Shown: positions 7,674 to 15,664 of the stretch, in pieces
Layout: every line of letters starts with the position of its first letter
Position numbering within the stretch: position 1 is the first letter of the stretch
Assembly (NCBI RefSeq): GCF_014297285.1
Contig: NZ_JACOQI010000007.1
Location: 1 to 64,000 of the forward strand
Direction of reading: 5' to 3'
DNA length: 64,000 nucleotides
From: Dysosmobacter segnis
GTDB lineage: Bacteria; Bacillota; Clostridia; Oscillospirales; Oscillospiraceae
Notes under the pieces: generated by a model
The model's input: only the letters and a program-made list of their open reading frames with translations
Database searches by the model: none
Told to the model about the DNA's origin: nothing
Translations under genes and position numbers: made by a program

Positions 7674-8618
7674 TCATTCGCCGCCGTATAAGTCGTGATT
7701 GACAAGGGCGGTATAGTAGCTGTCAATGGTACTCGGCGCGTTGAACAGCACCGCTTTTAGATACTGCTTGATGTTGCGCACTTTGGTTGTGTTCTCCCTC
7801 ATGCAATCCAAAACAAACTCAATATGGCTGCTGTTCAGCTTCAAAAACTTGGATTTCACCAATTCGGCGGGGTAGTCGTCCCCGGCAATACGGATTGTCT
7901 TTCGGGCTGTGCAGACGGTTTCCAGCATAAGGTCAACAATCTCGTCCAAACGGTCTTTGTCAATTTTGCAGTTTTGAATGAGATGGTCGTATTCGATATT
8001 GTCCTTGATAATCTCCCTGTAAATCTCTACTGCGCTATTGCTTTTCGCTTCCGTTCTTTTCCTTTCCGGCGGCGTAGCCGCTTCGCCATGCGCAAAGGGC
8101 AAGGGGTTTAGGGAATGGAAAGGAATGGAATCGGTACTTGATAAATCAGTAATTGATTGTTCTTTACTTAATATATCTTTATTTAATTGCGTTGGATTTT
8201 CCAACGTAGGTTTTTCCTGCGTAGGTTTTTCCAACGTTGGATTATCCAATGTTGGATTTTCCAATGTAGGTAAATCCAATATAGGCGGCTGTCCGCCGCT
8301 GGTAGCTGCTTCCGGCTCTCGCGGCTGCGGCTGCTCGTATATGACGTAATCTGCGCCCCGCAAGCGTCCCTTTTCGTCGCGCTCCCGGCTGCGCACGATA
8401 TATCCGGCTTTTTCGAGTTCCTTTACCGCTTCGCGGATTGCGTCGATCTTCTCCCGGTTGATATGGGATAAGCCCGCAAGGGTATAATCCCAATCTTCGG
8501 GCAGCGAAAGCATTTGCGACAACAAGCCCTTTGCCTTTAAGGACAATTCCTTGTTTCGCAAGTGGTGGTTGCTCATAACGGTATATCCCGTATTTCGCTC
8601 CACTCTGAAAACTGCCAT
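7674..8618 (-). CDS. Replication-initiator-like protein with DUF6017-type C-terminus
   Basis: A 314-residue protein with MAVFRVERNTGYTVMSNHHL at the start, the winged-helix N-terminal domain found in RepA-like initiators of Clostridia ICEs (about 1-95). A linker of five-residue repeats follows (PTLEN, PTLDN, PTLEK, PTQEK, PTLEN, PTQLN; about 118-147), then a Ser/Pro-rich region. The C-terminal helical domain (about 190-314, SAVEIYREIIKDNIEYDHLI) is shared with DUF6017 proteins. It probably acts in replication of the circular form. It is 36 bp upstream of pcfB. Confidence 0.8.
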   Translation of the reverse strand: MAVFRVERNTGYTVMSNHHLRNKELSLKAKGLLSQMLSLPEDWDYTLAGLSHINREKIDAIREAVKELEKAGYIVRSRERDEKGRLRGADYVIYEQPQPREPEAATSGGQPPILDLPTLENPTLDNPTLEKPTQEKPTLENPTQLNKDILSKEQSITDLSSTDSIPFHSLNPLPFAHGEAATPPERKRTEAKSNSAVEIYREIIKDNIEYDHLIQNCKIDKDRLDEIVDLMLETVCTARKTIRIAGDDYPAELVKSKFLKLNSSHIEFVLDCMRENTTKVRNIKQYLKAVLFNAPSTIDSYYTALVNHDLYGGE

Positions 8619-8746
8619 ATTTCCTCACTTCCTCTCTTGGTATGCGTGGACAATTAGAAAGCCGTTTTCGGCTGTTTTGGTATTGCAATATGCCCTTTGC
8701 CGTTTTCGCGTCTGCAAAGCCGCATGGCACAAGGGCTTTTGCCCGT

Positions 8747-8965
8747 CTATTTGTCCATGCTGGCGTGCGTTTTCCGCGTCCTTTTGCCGGGGCAATAGGG
8801 ACACTCTTTGAAAACGCAAAACTCATATTTCCACCCGGGGCGGTAGAAACGGCAAGTGCCGCAATCTTCATCATCTCCGGCACAACCGGATTGATAGCGG
8901 TCAAATCCCGGCTTCTGCTGCATGAGCAATTCAAACGCCCGCTGCTTGCCCTTTGTGAAATACAT
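8747..8965 (-). CDS. Cysteine-rich small ICE protein
   Basis: A 72-residue product, MYFTKGKQRAFELLMQQKPG..., with six cysteines spaced as in a zinc-binding knuckle (GCAGDDEDCGTCRFYRPG, then FCVFKECPYC). The ATG at 8965 has AAGGAGGTGCAGCC upstream and is preferred over the longer open frame. Small proteins of this kind sit ahead of the rep-like gene in related ICEs; I know no function. Confidence 0.7.
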   Translation of the reverse strand: MYFTKGKQRAFELLMQQKPGFDRYQSGCAGDDEDCGTCRFYRPGWKYEFCVFKECPYCPGKRTRKTHASMDK

Positions 8966-8998
8966 TCCGGCTGCACCTCCTTTCCTGCGGGCATAAAA

Positions 8999-9044
8999 AA
9001 ACGGCGTTACTTTCTCCCCCAAAGGGGTTAAGGTAACGCCGTTT
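8999..9044 (-). terminator. Strong intrinsic terminator
   Basis: A 12-bp perfect stem (AAACGGCGTTAC / GTAACGCCGTTT) with a long loop; on the minus strand it runs into TTTTTTT. It would stop a minus-strand transcript arriving from the right, so an upstream gene of this ICE has been lost at the junction near 9145. Confidence 0.8.
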
Positions 9045-9144
9045 GTGTGCGTATTCAGTTTTTAACACATTCCCTGTCTATCCGCTGTCCGCAAAACCAT
9101 TGATTTTATTAGCTTTTTGCCGCTATCGCTATCACACCTCATTA

Positions 9145-10578
9145 TTCCAGCGGCCCGGATTTCAAGCCATGCTTGCGGACATTGAAGCCGGGAAAGTGGG
9201 TACGGTCATCGTCAAGGACATGAGCCGGTTAGGGCGAAACTACTTGCAGGTAGGGTTTTACACGGAAATGCTGTTCCCTCAAAAGGGTGTGCGTTTTATC
9301 GCTGTCAACGATAATGTGGACAGTGCCAGCGAGGGCATGGACAACGATTTTACCCCGCTGCGAAATCTGTTCAATGAATGGCTGGTGAGAGATACGAGCA
9401 AGAAAATCAAGGCAGTGAAAAAGTCAAAAGGCATGAGCGGCAAGCCTGTTACCAGCAAGCCGGTTTACGGCTATGTGATGGACGAGGACGAGAATTTTAT
9501 TATAGACGAGGAAGCCGCCCCGGTGGTGCAGCAGATTTACCAGCTTTGCCTTGCCGGGAACGGCCCGACCAAGATTGCCCGTATGCTGACGGAGCAGCAA
9601 ATCCCCACGCCGGGGACGCTGGAATATCAGCGGACAGGCAGCACCCGCCGTTATCACCCAGGCTATGAGTGCAAATGGGCGACCAACACCGTCGTTCATA
9701 TCCTCGAAAACCGAGAGTACACCGGATGTCTGGTGAACTTCAAAACGGAAAAGCCTTCTTATAAGGTCAAGCACAGCATAGAGAACCCCGTCGAGAAGCA
9801 GGCCATTTTCGAGAACCACCATGAGCCGATCATCGACAAGGAAACATGGGAACGGGTGCAGGAGTTACGCAAACAGCGCAAACGCCCGAACCGCTACGAT
9901 GAAGTGGGGCTGTTCTCCGGGATTTTGTTCTGCGCCGACTGCGGCCATGTGCTGTATCAGCAGCGGTATCAGAACAAAGACCGCAAACAGGACTGCTACA
10001 TCTGCGGCAGCTACAAGAAGCGCACCCGCAACTGTACGGCGCACTTTATCCGCACCGATCTGTTGACCGCTGGTGTCCTGGCAAATCTCCGGCAAGTGAC
10101 CGAATACGCAGCCAAGCATGAGAGCCGGTTTGTGAAACTACTTGTCCAGCAGAACGAGATCGGCGGCAAGCGAAAGACCGCCGCAGCCATCAAGCAGCTT
10201 GAACAGGCGCAGGAACGCATTTCTGAAATCAGCCGCATTATCAAGCGGCTGTATGAGGACAATGTAAACGGCAAAATCAGCGATGAGCGTTTCATGGAAC
10301 TGTCGGCTGACTACGAAGCCGAGCAAGCGGAGCTGAAAAAGAGAGCCGCCGCCCTGCAAGCCGAACTGGACAAGTCACAGGCAGCTACCGTCAACGCCGA
10401 GAAATTTATGGGCATTGTCCGCAAGCACCTTGCCTTTGAAGAACTGACCCCCACTCTCTTGCGGGAAATGATCGAGAAAATTGTGGTGCATGAGTGCAGC
10501 TATGATGAGAACGGCACCCGCAGGCAGGACATTGAGATTTATTACAGCTTTGTCGGCAAGATTGACTTGCCCGAATAA
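9145..10578 (+). pseudogene. Large serine recombinase lacking its catalytic N-terminus
   Basis: From QRPGFQAMLADIEAGK onward this is a normal large serine recombinase: DMSRLGRNYLQVGFYTEM (catalytic arginines), a recombinase domain ending near KPSYKVKH, a zinc-ribbon (LFCADCGHVL...CYICGSYKK), a coiled coil and VVHECSYDENGTRRQD at the end. The first 60 or so residues, with the nucleophilic serine (Y-C-R-L-S), are absent. Upstream bases keep the frame open to 9043 but encode unrelated residues. It cannot catalyse recombination. Its C-terminal end and terminator mark the right end of an element whose remains are at about 10665. Confidence 0.88.
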
Positions 10579-10586
10579 CCGCCCGA

Positions 10587-10619
10587 CCTATCCGACACAA
10601 TGGCCAAGTGTCGGATAGG
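10587..10619 (+). terminator. Terminator of the truncated recombinase gene
   Basis: A perfect 12-bp stem, CCTATCCGACAC / GTGTCGGATAGG, with a nine-base loop. It starts nine bases after the stop codon and is followed by a T-run at about 10630. Confidence 0.8.
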
Positions 10620-10665
10620 AACGGCAAAATTTTTTGCACTTCTATTGCTTCTTTATCACACATAA

Positions 10666-10697
10666 GCAAAAAGCCAGGGCATCAAGCAGTTCATGGC
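10666..10697 (+). pseudogene. 32-bp internal piece of a Maff2-family gene (attachment-site remnant)
   Basis: The codons read A-K-S-Q-G-I-K-Q-F-M-A, the conserved stretch before the glycine run in Maff2 (VirB2-like pilin) proteins of Clostridia ICEs, then a stop. Nothing Maff2-like lies upstream. The right part of a Maff2 gene is at 21456-21545, so the mobilizable element between them is inserted in this gene. The left edge (about 10665) is where the preceding recombinase-bearing element ends. Confidence 0.7.
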
Positions 10698-10767
10698 TAA
10701 TTAAAGGGAACAAAAAGAAAGGGAATGCACAATCCAGACGGTATCAGCGGCAGGCTACAAGAATAAA

Positions 10768-10796
10768 TTGTGATTTCACAAGATTGGTGTTATAAT
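10768..10796 (+). promoter_or_regulatory. Promoter for the XRE-tnpV operon
   Basis: TTGTGA, a 17-bp spacer, then TATAAT, 64 bp before the ATG at 10860. A short palindrome TTGTGATTTCACAA covers the -35 box and may be an operator. Confidence 0.6.
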
Positions 10797-10806
10797 AAGA
10801 GAAAAG

Positions 10807-10853
10807 TTCCTGCCGGGGCAACCGCCCCGGTGGTATGGATAGAAAGGCAGGAA
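10807..10853 (+). promoter_or_regulatory. Leader hairpin covering the ribosome binding site of the XRE gene
   Basis: TTCCTGCC at 10807-10814 is perfectly complementary to GGCAGGAA at 10846-10853, the purine-rich site just before the ATG at 10860. A G+C-rich inner stem (CGGGGC/GCCCCG) sits between. Pairing would hide the ribosome binding site, so translation may be controlled. This is read from base pairing only. Confidence 0.5.
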
Positions 10854-10859
10854 AACAAT

Positions 10860-11132
10860 ATGCACATCAGCTATAAACCACTCTGGCACACACTGTTAGA
10901 GCGTGATATGAGAAAAGAGGATTTAAGGCTTGCTGCTGGTATGACAACAAATATGATTGCCAACATGAGCAAAGAGGGAAAGCACATCAGCATGGATACA
11001 TTAGCCCGTATCTGTGAAACTCTGAATTGTGAGATTACTGATGTGATTGAGTTAGTACCAGACGAGCCTGCTTCCACAGGAGGTAAGGAACATGAGCGAA
11101 TTGAAACCAAGAATAACGGAAAACGGAATTGA
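10860..11132 (+). CDS. XRE/Cro-type helix-turn-helix regulator
   Basis: A 90-residue protein starting MHISYKPLWHTLLERDMRKE. The helix-turn-helix covers about residues 17-68 (LRLAAGMTTNMIANMSKEGKH...ARICETLNCEITDVIE), as in short YozG/HTH_26 proteins. The ATG at 10860 is chosen because AGGCAGGAAAAC lies before it. The gene overlaps tnpV by 41 bp and probably regulates this small operon. Confidence 0.85.
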   Translation: MHISYKPLWHTLLERDMRKEDLRLAAGMTTNMIANMSKEGKHISMDTLARICETLNCEITDVIELVPDEPASTGGKEHERIETKNNGKRN

Positions 11133-11469
11133 TTATATCCTTGTCGGAGATTACTACATTCCAGGCTTGAAACTGCCGGAGGAACACCGCCCTATCGGAA
11201 AGTACGGACGAATGCACCGGGAATATTTAAGAGAAGTCCACCCAGCCAGATTGAATACATTGATACTGACCGGAGAATTGTTGACATATCTTGCAGACCT
11301 GAATGAACAGGCACAAAAACGGTTAGACACTATCATGGAGCAGATGAAAGCTACCGAGGGCGTGACAGAGGAATTGAAGTGTACCCGACAAATGGAATGG
11401 GTGCAGCGTTGCAATAACATTCACAACAGGGCAGAAGAAATTGTTTTGTATGAGATGATTTATTCATAA
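11092..11469 (+). CDS. tnpV: Transposon-encoded protein TnpV
   Basis: A 125-residue protein, MSELKPRITENGIDYILVGD..., with the TnpV signature PIGKYGRMHREYLREVHP and a helical C-terminus. TnpV is a companion gene in Tn4451-like and other serine-recombinase elements of Clostridia; no biochemical role is established. AGGTAAGGAAC precedes the ATG, inside the end of the XRE gene. Confidence 0.85.
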   Translation: MSELKPRITENGIDYILVGDYYIPGLKLPEEHRPIGKYGRMHREYLREVHPARLNTLILTGELLTYLADLNEQAQKRLDTIMEQMKATEGVTEELKCTRQMEWVQRCNNIHNRAEEIVLYEMIYS

Positions 11470-11498
11470 CGGGAGCAATTAAATCGGAGGTATATAAG

Positions 11499-12461
11499 AT
11501 GATTGAAATTGTATTTGGTGAAAGTGCCTGTGGAAGTTTGAAAATTGCCCAAACTTACGGCAAGGGAAAGTATAGAGGAAGTGCTGTTTCAATATTTATG
11601 AGGCACGAAGACGGGAGTGTTCCATCTTCAGATGAAATGAAAAAGGCACAGCTTCAAGCACAGGAACAAGAACGCATTGCTTGGGAGAATGCTATTCCAT
11701 TGGGAGGCAAGAGCAGTGATGTTTATTGTTTTGATATGGCTCTTAGTGTGGGAGATATTTCTGATAATGGAATTGGCGAACAGCGGAAAAATATTTTCAA
11801 GAAAATGCTGTCTGTCTGCTTTGTAGAGGATTTAGATTATCAGGTTGAAGAAAAAATACAGAAAATTAAAACTACATTGACCTCAGTGATTGAACGATAT
11901 GTAGCTGGGGAAGAAATTCGCATTTGGTATAGCTATAATCCAGATGAGCTTTGTGGTATGTATTGGCTTATGAAACAACTTCAACCATTAAACTGCCAGA
12001 CAACAATTTATTTGGTTAAGTTACCTACATGGGAATATGGAAAAGAAAATACTATGACATCCAAAATAGCATGGGGCGAGGTCTCTCCTGGCGAATGGGG
12101 AAACTATATAACTCTACAAGAGAAAGCTAATCCTGTATTTCTTTCAGCTTGTACTATGAAATGGAATCAACTTCAAAATGAAAATGCACCTTTGCGTGCA
12201 ATGTTAAATGGTAAATTGCAAAGCGTTTCAGAAGATATATATGATAGTTTCATTCTTCGTGAAATTGCGGAACAGCCAGAGCAATTCAAAATGGCTATTG
12301 TCATAGGTAATGTTTTAGGAAAATATCAACTTGGAATTAGTGATGTATGGATTTCCAATCGCATTGATAAAATGCTTGAAGATGGTGTGTTGGAAATTAT
12401 ACAGGACGCACCAAAGGGAGAAACAAATTATCGCCGAATATTAAGAAAACGAATGAAATAA
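11499..12461 (+). CDS. DUF1835/DUF3658 domain protein
   Basis: A 320-residue protein. The N-terminal half (MIEIVFGESACGSLKIAQ...) fits DUF1835, including FDMALSVGDIS and the pattern IWYSYNPDELCGMYWL near 150-165. The C-terminal half fits DUF3658 (about 225-320: LRAMLNGKLQSVSEDIYDSF). These proteins occur as cargo or stand-alone genes in Firmicutes; the function is unknown. The ribosome binding site is CGGAGG. Lower G+C than its neighbours suggests it is passenger DNA in the element. Confidence 0.75.
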   Translation: MIEIVFGESACGSLKIAQTYGKGKYRGSAVSIFMRHEDGSVPSSDEMKKAQLQAQEQERIAWENAIPLGGKSSDVYCFDMALSVGDISDNGIGEQRKNIFKKMLSVCFVEDLDYQVEEKIQKIKTTLTSVIERYVAGEEIRIWYSYNPDELCGMYWLMKQLQPLNCQTTIYLVKLPTWEYGKENTMTSKIAWGEVSPGEWGNYITLQEKANPVFLSACTMKWNQLQNENAPLRAMLNGKLQSVSEDIYDSFILREIAEQPEQFKMAIVIGNVLGKYQLGISDVWISNRIDKMLEDGVLEIIQDAPKGETNYRRILRKRMK

Positions 12462-12522
12462 TAACCACAGCACAAACCGCTGCTACATGGAATCCAACAA
12501 ACCATGCAACAGCGGTTTTCCT

Positions 12523-13329
12523 TTACCGTTTTTTCCTCTGGCTGATAGGTGTTCCCATTTTCTTTGATTTTTTGAGAATACGAATGAACCAGCGAAATTC
12601 TTCTTCTGACAGGTTTTTATAGTTGATACCAAGCTGCTTGCAGTAAAGGATAACCAGTTTTTCATCTCGACTGCCCTTGAAATTTTCGACCGCTTCCAGA
12701 TTTTCTTTCAGTTCATCGGCAACGGTAGTTTGGGGCGCACTCTCGCTGTCCTTTTTGTGGAATTCCCGAATATCCCGGATAATCAGGTTGAGGTCATCCA
12801 GAACCATGTGACTGAAATACTCATCATCACTGATATGTGCGGCTTGCAGCACCTTCAAATGCGGGTCATCTTCGCCGGGGCGATACCGTTCAATAATTTC
12901 ATGCCGGACGGTATCAACAAGGGAGTTGAGATTTTGGATTTGCATGGTGGCAATCCCGTCCACATAAATCTCAATGTCCGCAAGAAACTTGATAAAGTCC
13001 TTATGGGTGGCAAGTTCGCAGAGCAGACGGTTGTTAATCCGACCGCTTTTCAGCAGTGCCACCATCTCATCGTTCAAATGCAGCTCCGTCAGTGGCGTGT
13101 TGATCTGCTCCCTGTTCTCTGTCCGGCACAGCAGATAATCGACGGAAACCCCATAGAAGTCTGCCAGCGTGATAAGGTTGCCATGATTGATTTCCTTATA
13201 ATCCTCTTTTTCATAACTGCCAAGGGCTGATTTAGAAATGCCCGTCAGCTTTGATAGTTCTTCCAGATTTAAGCCTTTGTCTTTGCGGAGTTCCCAAAGG
13301 CGTTCCTGTATGCTTGTTGCAACTTTCAT
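12523..13329 (-). CDS. XRE-family repressor-like protein
   Basis: A 268-residue protein read opposite to its neighbours. The ATG at 13329 follows GGAAAGGAGCGTGCGCCC; the longer upstream frame is not supported. The N-terminal helix-turn-helix (about 8-65) contains LRKDKGLNLEELSKLTGISK and YEKEDYKEINHGNLITLADF. The long C-terminal part is helical with no known domain. Divergent placement upstream of the rep/mob genes suggests it controls element maintenance or transfer. Confidence 0.85.
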   Translation of the reverse strand: MKVATSIQERLWELRKDKGLNLEELSKLTGISKSALGSYEKEDYKEINHGNLITLADFYGVSVDYLLCRTENREQINTPLTELHLNDEMVALLKSGRINNRLLCELATHKDFIKFLADIEIYVDGIATMQIQNLNSLVDTVRHEIIERYRPGEDDPHLKVLQAAHISDDEYFSHMVLDDLNLIIRDIREFHKKDSESAPQTTVADELKENLEAVENFKGSRDEKLVILYCKQLGINYKNLSEEEFRWFIRILKKSKKMGTPISQRKKR

Positions 13330-13375
13330 GGGCGCACGCTCCTTTCCGGTGGTTTTATTTCTGCCGTTTAACTGG

Positions 13376-13405
13376 ATTATATCACACTTTCCGCAATCGT
13401 GGAAA
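13376..13405 (-). promoter_or_regulatory. Promoter and operator-like palindrome of the XRE repressor gene
   Basis: On the minus strand TATAAT (13381-13376) lies about 47 bp before the ATG. The inverted repeat TTTCC-N8-GGAAA at 13388-13405 overlaps the spacer and weak -35 position, where an autorepressor would bind. Confidence 0.5.
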
Positions 13406-13811
13406 TTTCTGATTTTCCCCCTGATTCCTACTTTGTGGATATACGGCACAGGGCACAAAAATGTTCTATGATACAGGTAGTTCATCGATGGATTATTCCA
13501 ATCGAATGACCAGCCTGTGTGGGATATGCTTCCCCGGCGATGTAGCGCCATGACTTTTGGCAGGGATATGGAGGAACCCTGACCGAAACGAGCGTACCAA
13601 AGGGAGCGATACGCCGCTGTGAGATTCAGGGGAGGAACGACACCGGGGAGAACTGGCGAACTGACACCGAAATGATACCGAAACACGACAATTTGATAGG
13701 GAGATAGTCTACCCTATCGCTGAGACTTCGGGAGATTTTAAGCGGCTCTATGGCTGTAATTTTGCCGAAAATCGCCCCGAAACCATACACGAAAACGGGA
13801 GGAAACGTAAC
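13406..13811. other. Intergenic region with repeated CCGAAA motifs
   Basis: No convincing gene. CCGAAA occurs five times between about 13585 and 13790, partly as ACCGAAA, with a GATAGGG...CCCTATC inverted repeat near 13697-13720. Placement just ahead of the RepA-like operon would fit an iteron-type origin, but spacing is irregular. AAACGGGAGGAAACGTAAC gives the ribosome binding site of the next gene. Confidence 0.35.
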
Positions 13812-14000
13812 ATGCCGAGAATGAGCAAAAAGCGGAAGCATGAGCTTTCCTTTTACCTCAATGACCGGGGGCGTGTCACTTACAACGAATTATGCCGGAA
13901 ATGCCAGCATGGGTGCAAGCAGAGCTTCCGGGCGGTTGTGATTGACTGCCCCCGTTATTTATCCAAACGAGCAAAGAAAAAGGAGGAACACACCGAATGA
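13812..14000 (+). CDS. Small zinc-knuckle-like ICE protein
   Basis: A 62-residue basic protein, MPRMSKKRKHELSFYLNDRG..., with CRKCQHGCKQSFRAVVIDCP, four cysteines in a CxxC-x3-C arrangement. It resembles the protein at 37334-37510 in the host ICE, which shares CKQSFR-VV--CP-Y. The gene is translationally coupled to the next one (stop and start overlap by four bases). The function is unknown, perhaps DNA binding. Confidence 0.7.
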   Translation: MPRMSKKRKHELSFYLNDRGRVTYNELCRKCQHGCKQSFRAVVIDCPRYLSKRAKKKEEHTE

Positions 14001-14338
14001 ATTTTGAATTTATGACGATAGACACACCATTGCCGCCCTGTATGCCATTTCCCAGAGCGTTGACAGGATTTCCAGTCAGCAGCACCGCAAAGGTCATGTA
14101 CTGCCGGATGTTGGACGCTATGCTTTTCAGAGGGCAGGCGGACGAGAACGGGATTCTTTTTGTCTGCTTCCCTATCACAGCCATTGCCGCAGTCCTGTCC
14201 CGCAGCCTCATGACGGTCAAGCGTTCTTTGAATGAACTGGAAACCGCCGGACTTATCATGCGGGTGCGTCAGGGCGTGGGAGAACCGAACAGGATTTATG
14301 TGCTGATACCGGGAAAGGAGGGCGCTACCCTTGCCTGA
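13997..14338 (+). CDS. Replication initiator protein A-like (RepA N-terminal domain)
   Basis: A 113-residue protein with the winged-helix pattern of RepA_N initiators: FPRALTGFPVSSTAKVMYCRMLDAMLFRGQ and ITAIAAVLSRSLMTVKRSLNELETAGLI. It is short compared with full initiators and corresponds mainly to the DNA-binding domain. It is coupled to the upstream gene and overlaps the DUF3847 gene by eight bases. It is likely part of the element's replication or regulatory set. Confidence 0.75.
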   Translation: MNFEFMTIDTPLPPCMPFPRALTGFPVSSTAKVMYCRMLDAMLFRGQADENGILFVCFPITAIAAVLSRSLMTVKRSLNELETAGLIMRVRQGVGEPNRIYVLIPGKEGATLA

Positions 14339-14627
14339 TACCTCAAAGCTGGGAAAGCTCAACCGGGAGTTGGAGAAAAGCGAAAAGAAACTGCGGAAAG
14401 CCATCAATGATGAAAAGGCATTGCAGCACCAGTTGAAGCAGCTTACCCGAAAGGAACGGACGCACCGGCTCTGTACTCGTGGCGGTATGCTGGAAAGTTT
14501 TCTGCAAGAGCCGGAACGCCTGACGGACGATGATGTCATGCTGTTGCTGAAACTCATTTTTCACAGGCAGGACACGCAAGATATATTGAAAAAACTGCTG
14601 GAACGGGAGAAGCCGGAAACCCCTTAG
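14331..14627 (+). CDS. DUF3847 domain protein
   Basis: A 98-residue protein. A coiled-coil N-terminus (LGKLNRELEKSEKKLRKAIN) is followed by TRKERTHRLCTRGGMLE, the DUF3847 core, which resembles mobilization accessory proteins. It directly precedes the predicted oriT, fitting a role as an accessory factor for the relaxase encoded about 1 kb downstream. This is inferred from position. Confidence 0.75.
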   Translation: MPDTSKLGKLNRELEKSEKKLRKAINDEKALQHQLKQLTRKERTHRLCTRGGMLESFLQEPERLTDDDVMLLLKLIFHRQDTQDILKKLLEREKPETP

Positions 14628-14630
14628 TTT

Positions 14631-14668
14631 ACTAAGGGCGCAATTATACACCACCCAGAGGTTGGTGC
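14631..14668 (-). other. Predicted oriT of the mobilizable element (MobQ-type nic region)
   Basis: On the minus strand an inverted repeat (CACCAACC / GGGTGGTG, 7 of 8 paired; 14667-14649) leads straight into TATAATTGCGCCCTTAGT. The core TGCGCCCTT matches the nic region of RSF1010/pSK41-type oriTs (...TAAGTGCGCCCTTA). It lies about 1 kb ahead of a MobA/MobL relaxase, the matching relaxase class. The stretch from 14669 to 14860 shows no gene and may hold accessory binding sites. Confidence 0.65.
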
Positions 14669-14863
14669 ATTGCGTTCTCCGAAGGCTCCTTGCAGGAGGG
14701 CTGTGATTTTCCGCAGCCACGGTCTGCTCCAAATCAAACAGGGGACGCTACACTTCCCCTGCGCTGGCTGCCGCCAGCTACCCTTTTGTGGACTTGCCAT
14801 CTGGGGACACCTTGCGTTGCAAGCTGTTCCCAGCCGATAAGTTTCATAAAATATAATGCAAAT

Positions 14864-14926
14864 GGAAAGCTAACTTGACATAAAAGAACTATGTGATATA
14901 ATGGAAGCATGGAAAGTTAACTTTCC
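14864..14926 (+). promoter_or_regulatory. Promoter with operator palindrome for the small XRE gene
   Basis: TTGACA (14875-14880), 16-bp spacer, TATAAT (14897-14902). GGAAAGTTAACTTTCC, a perfect 16-bp palindrome, lies just after the -10 at 14911-14926, and a half-matching GGAAAGCTAACTT precedes the -35. This looks like autoregulation by the XRE protein at 14945. Confidence 0.8.
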
Positions 14927-14944
14927 ATAAGAGAGGAGGATGAC

Positions 14945-15142
14945 ATGAAAAATCGCCTGGAAGAATTACGAAAGCAACGAGGCATAAAGCAAGAAGATTT
15001 AGCAAATGCATTGGAAGTATCACGACAGACCATCGGCTCTTTGGAAAACGGACGCTATAACCCATCTATTCAGTTGGCATTTAAGATTGCCAGATATTTC
15101 AACATGAGTATTGAAGAAATTTTTATTTACGAGGAGGATTGA
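14945..15142 (+). CDS. Short XRE-family regulator
   Basis: A 65-residue protein made almost entirely of a helix-turn-helix (MKNRLEELRKQRGIKQEDLA ... VSRQTIGSLENGRYNPSIQL), typical of YgzD-like regulators that pair with a downstream membrane protein. The ribosome binding site is GAGAGGAGG. The stop lies two bases before the ATG of the membrane protein. Confidence 0.88.
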   Translation: MKNRLEELRKQRGIKQEDLANALEVSRQTIGSLENGRYNPSIQLAFKIARYFNMSIEEIFIYEED

Positions 15143-15144
15143 TT

Positions 15145-15561
15145 ATGAAAAAAAGGTTGTTGATTTTAATGACAGTTACAGGAATGATTATTCTACTGGG
15201 AGGATTGCTAACATACGGTTTGGGAGTACATGAAATAATACCTGTGCCACGTCCCGACTTAATAGTAGTAGGTACATCTCTCATTGGAATTTTGCTGATT
15301 GTATCTGGTGTGTGCGACTTGTTCGTTAAGAAAACCAAAGAAATGGAAATAGAGGAAAATGACGAGAGAAATATTTCGCTTAGTAATGCTGCTATGGCAA
15401 GTGGCTTCAAGGTAATGAATGTTACGATTGCTGTTTCTATTTTTGCTTTGATTTTCACCGGATATATGACAGTAGTCCCATGTTTCACTATTATTGGGGC
15501 TTATGCTATTGGACAAATTGTATTTATTGTGCGACTTTGGTACTTGCACAAAACTATGTAA
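15145..15561 (+). CDS. Small membrane protein paired with an XRE regulator (DUF2178-like)
   Basis: A 138-residue product starting MKKRLLILMTVTGMIILLGG. Four hydrophobic segments are visible (about 4-25, 38-60, 90-108, 112-130), with ENDERNISLSNAAMASG between them, a motif common in DUF2178-type proteins. ATG 15145 is preferred over a TTG six bases earlier because GAGGAGGATTGATT fits it. Such XRE-membrane pairs are frequent in Firmicutes; the function is unknown. Confidence 0.7.
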   Translation: MKKRLLILMTVTGMIILLGGLLTYGLGVHEIIPVPRPDLIVVGTSLIGILLIVSGVCDLFVKKTKEMEIEENDERNISLSNAAMASGFKVMNVTIAVSIFALIFTGYMTVVPCFTIIGAYAIGQIVFIVRLWYLHKTM

Positions 15562-15664
15562 ATGTATTACTAAATACCCGCCGCCCCCAGCGGCACAACA
15601 AGCAGGAAATCTGAAAAGGTATCCTGCTTTTTCTATGTCCAAAAACGGAAAGGAGGAACACAAA

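Noticed and set aside
8625..8819. 64-residue minus-strand frame between the rep-like and Cys-rich genes
   Set aside because: It overlaps the better supported Cys-rich gene, has no ribosome site and no family resemblance.
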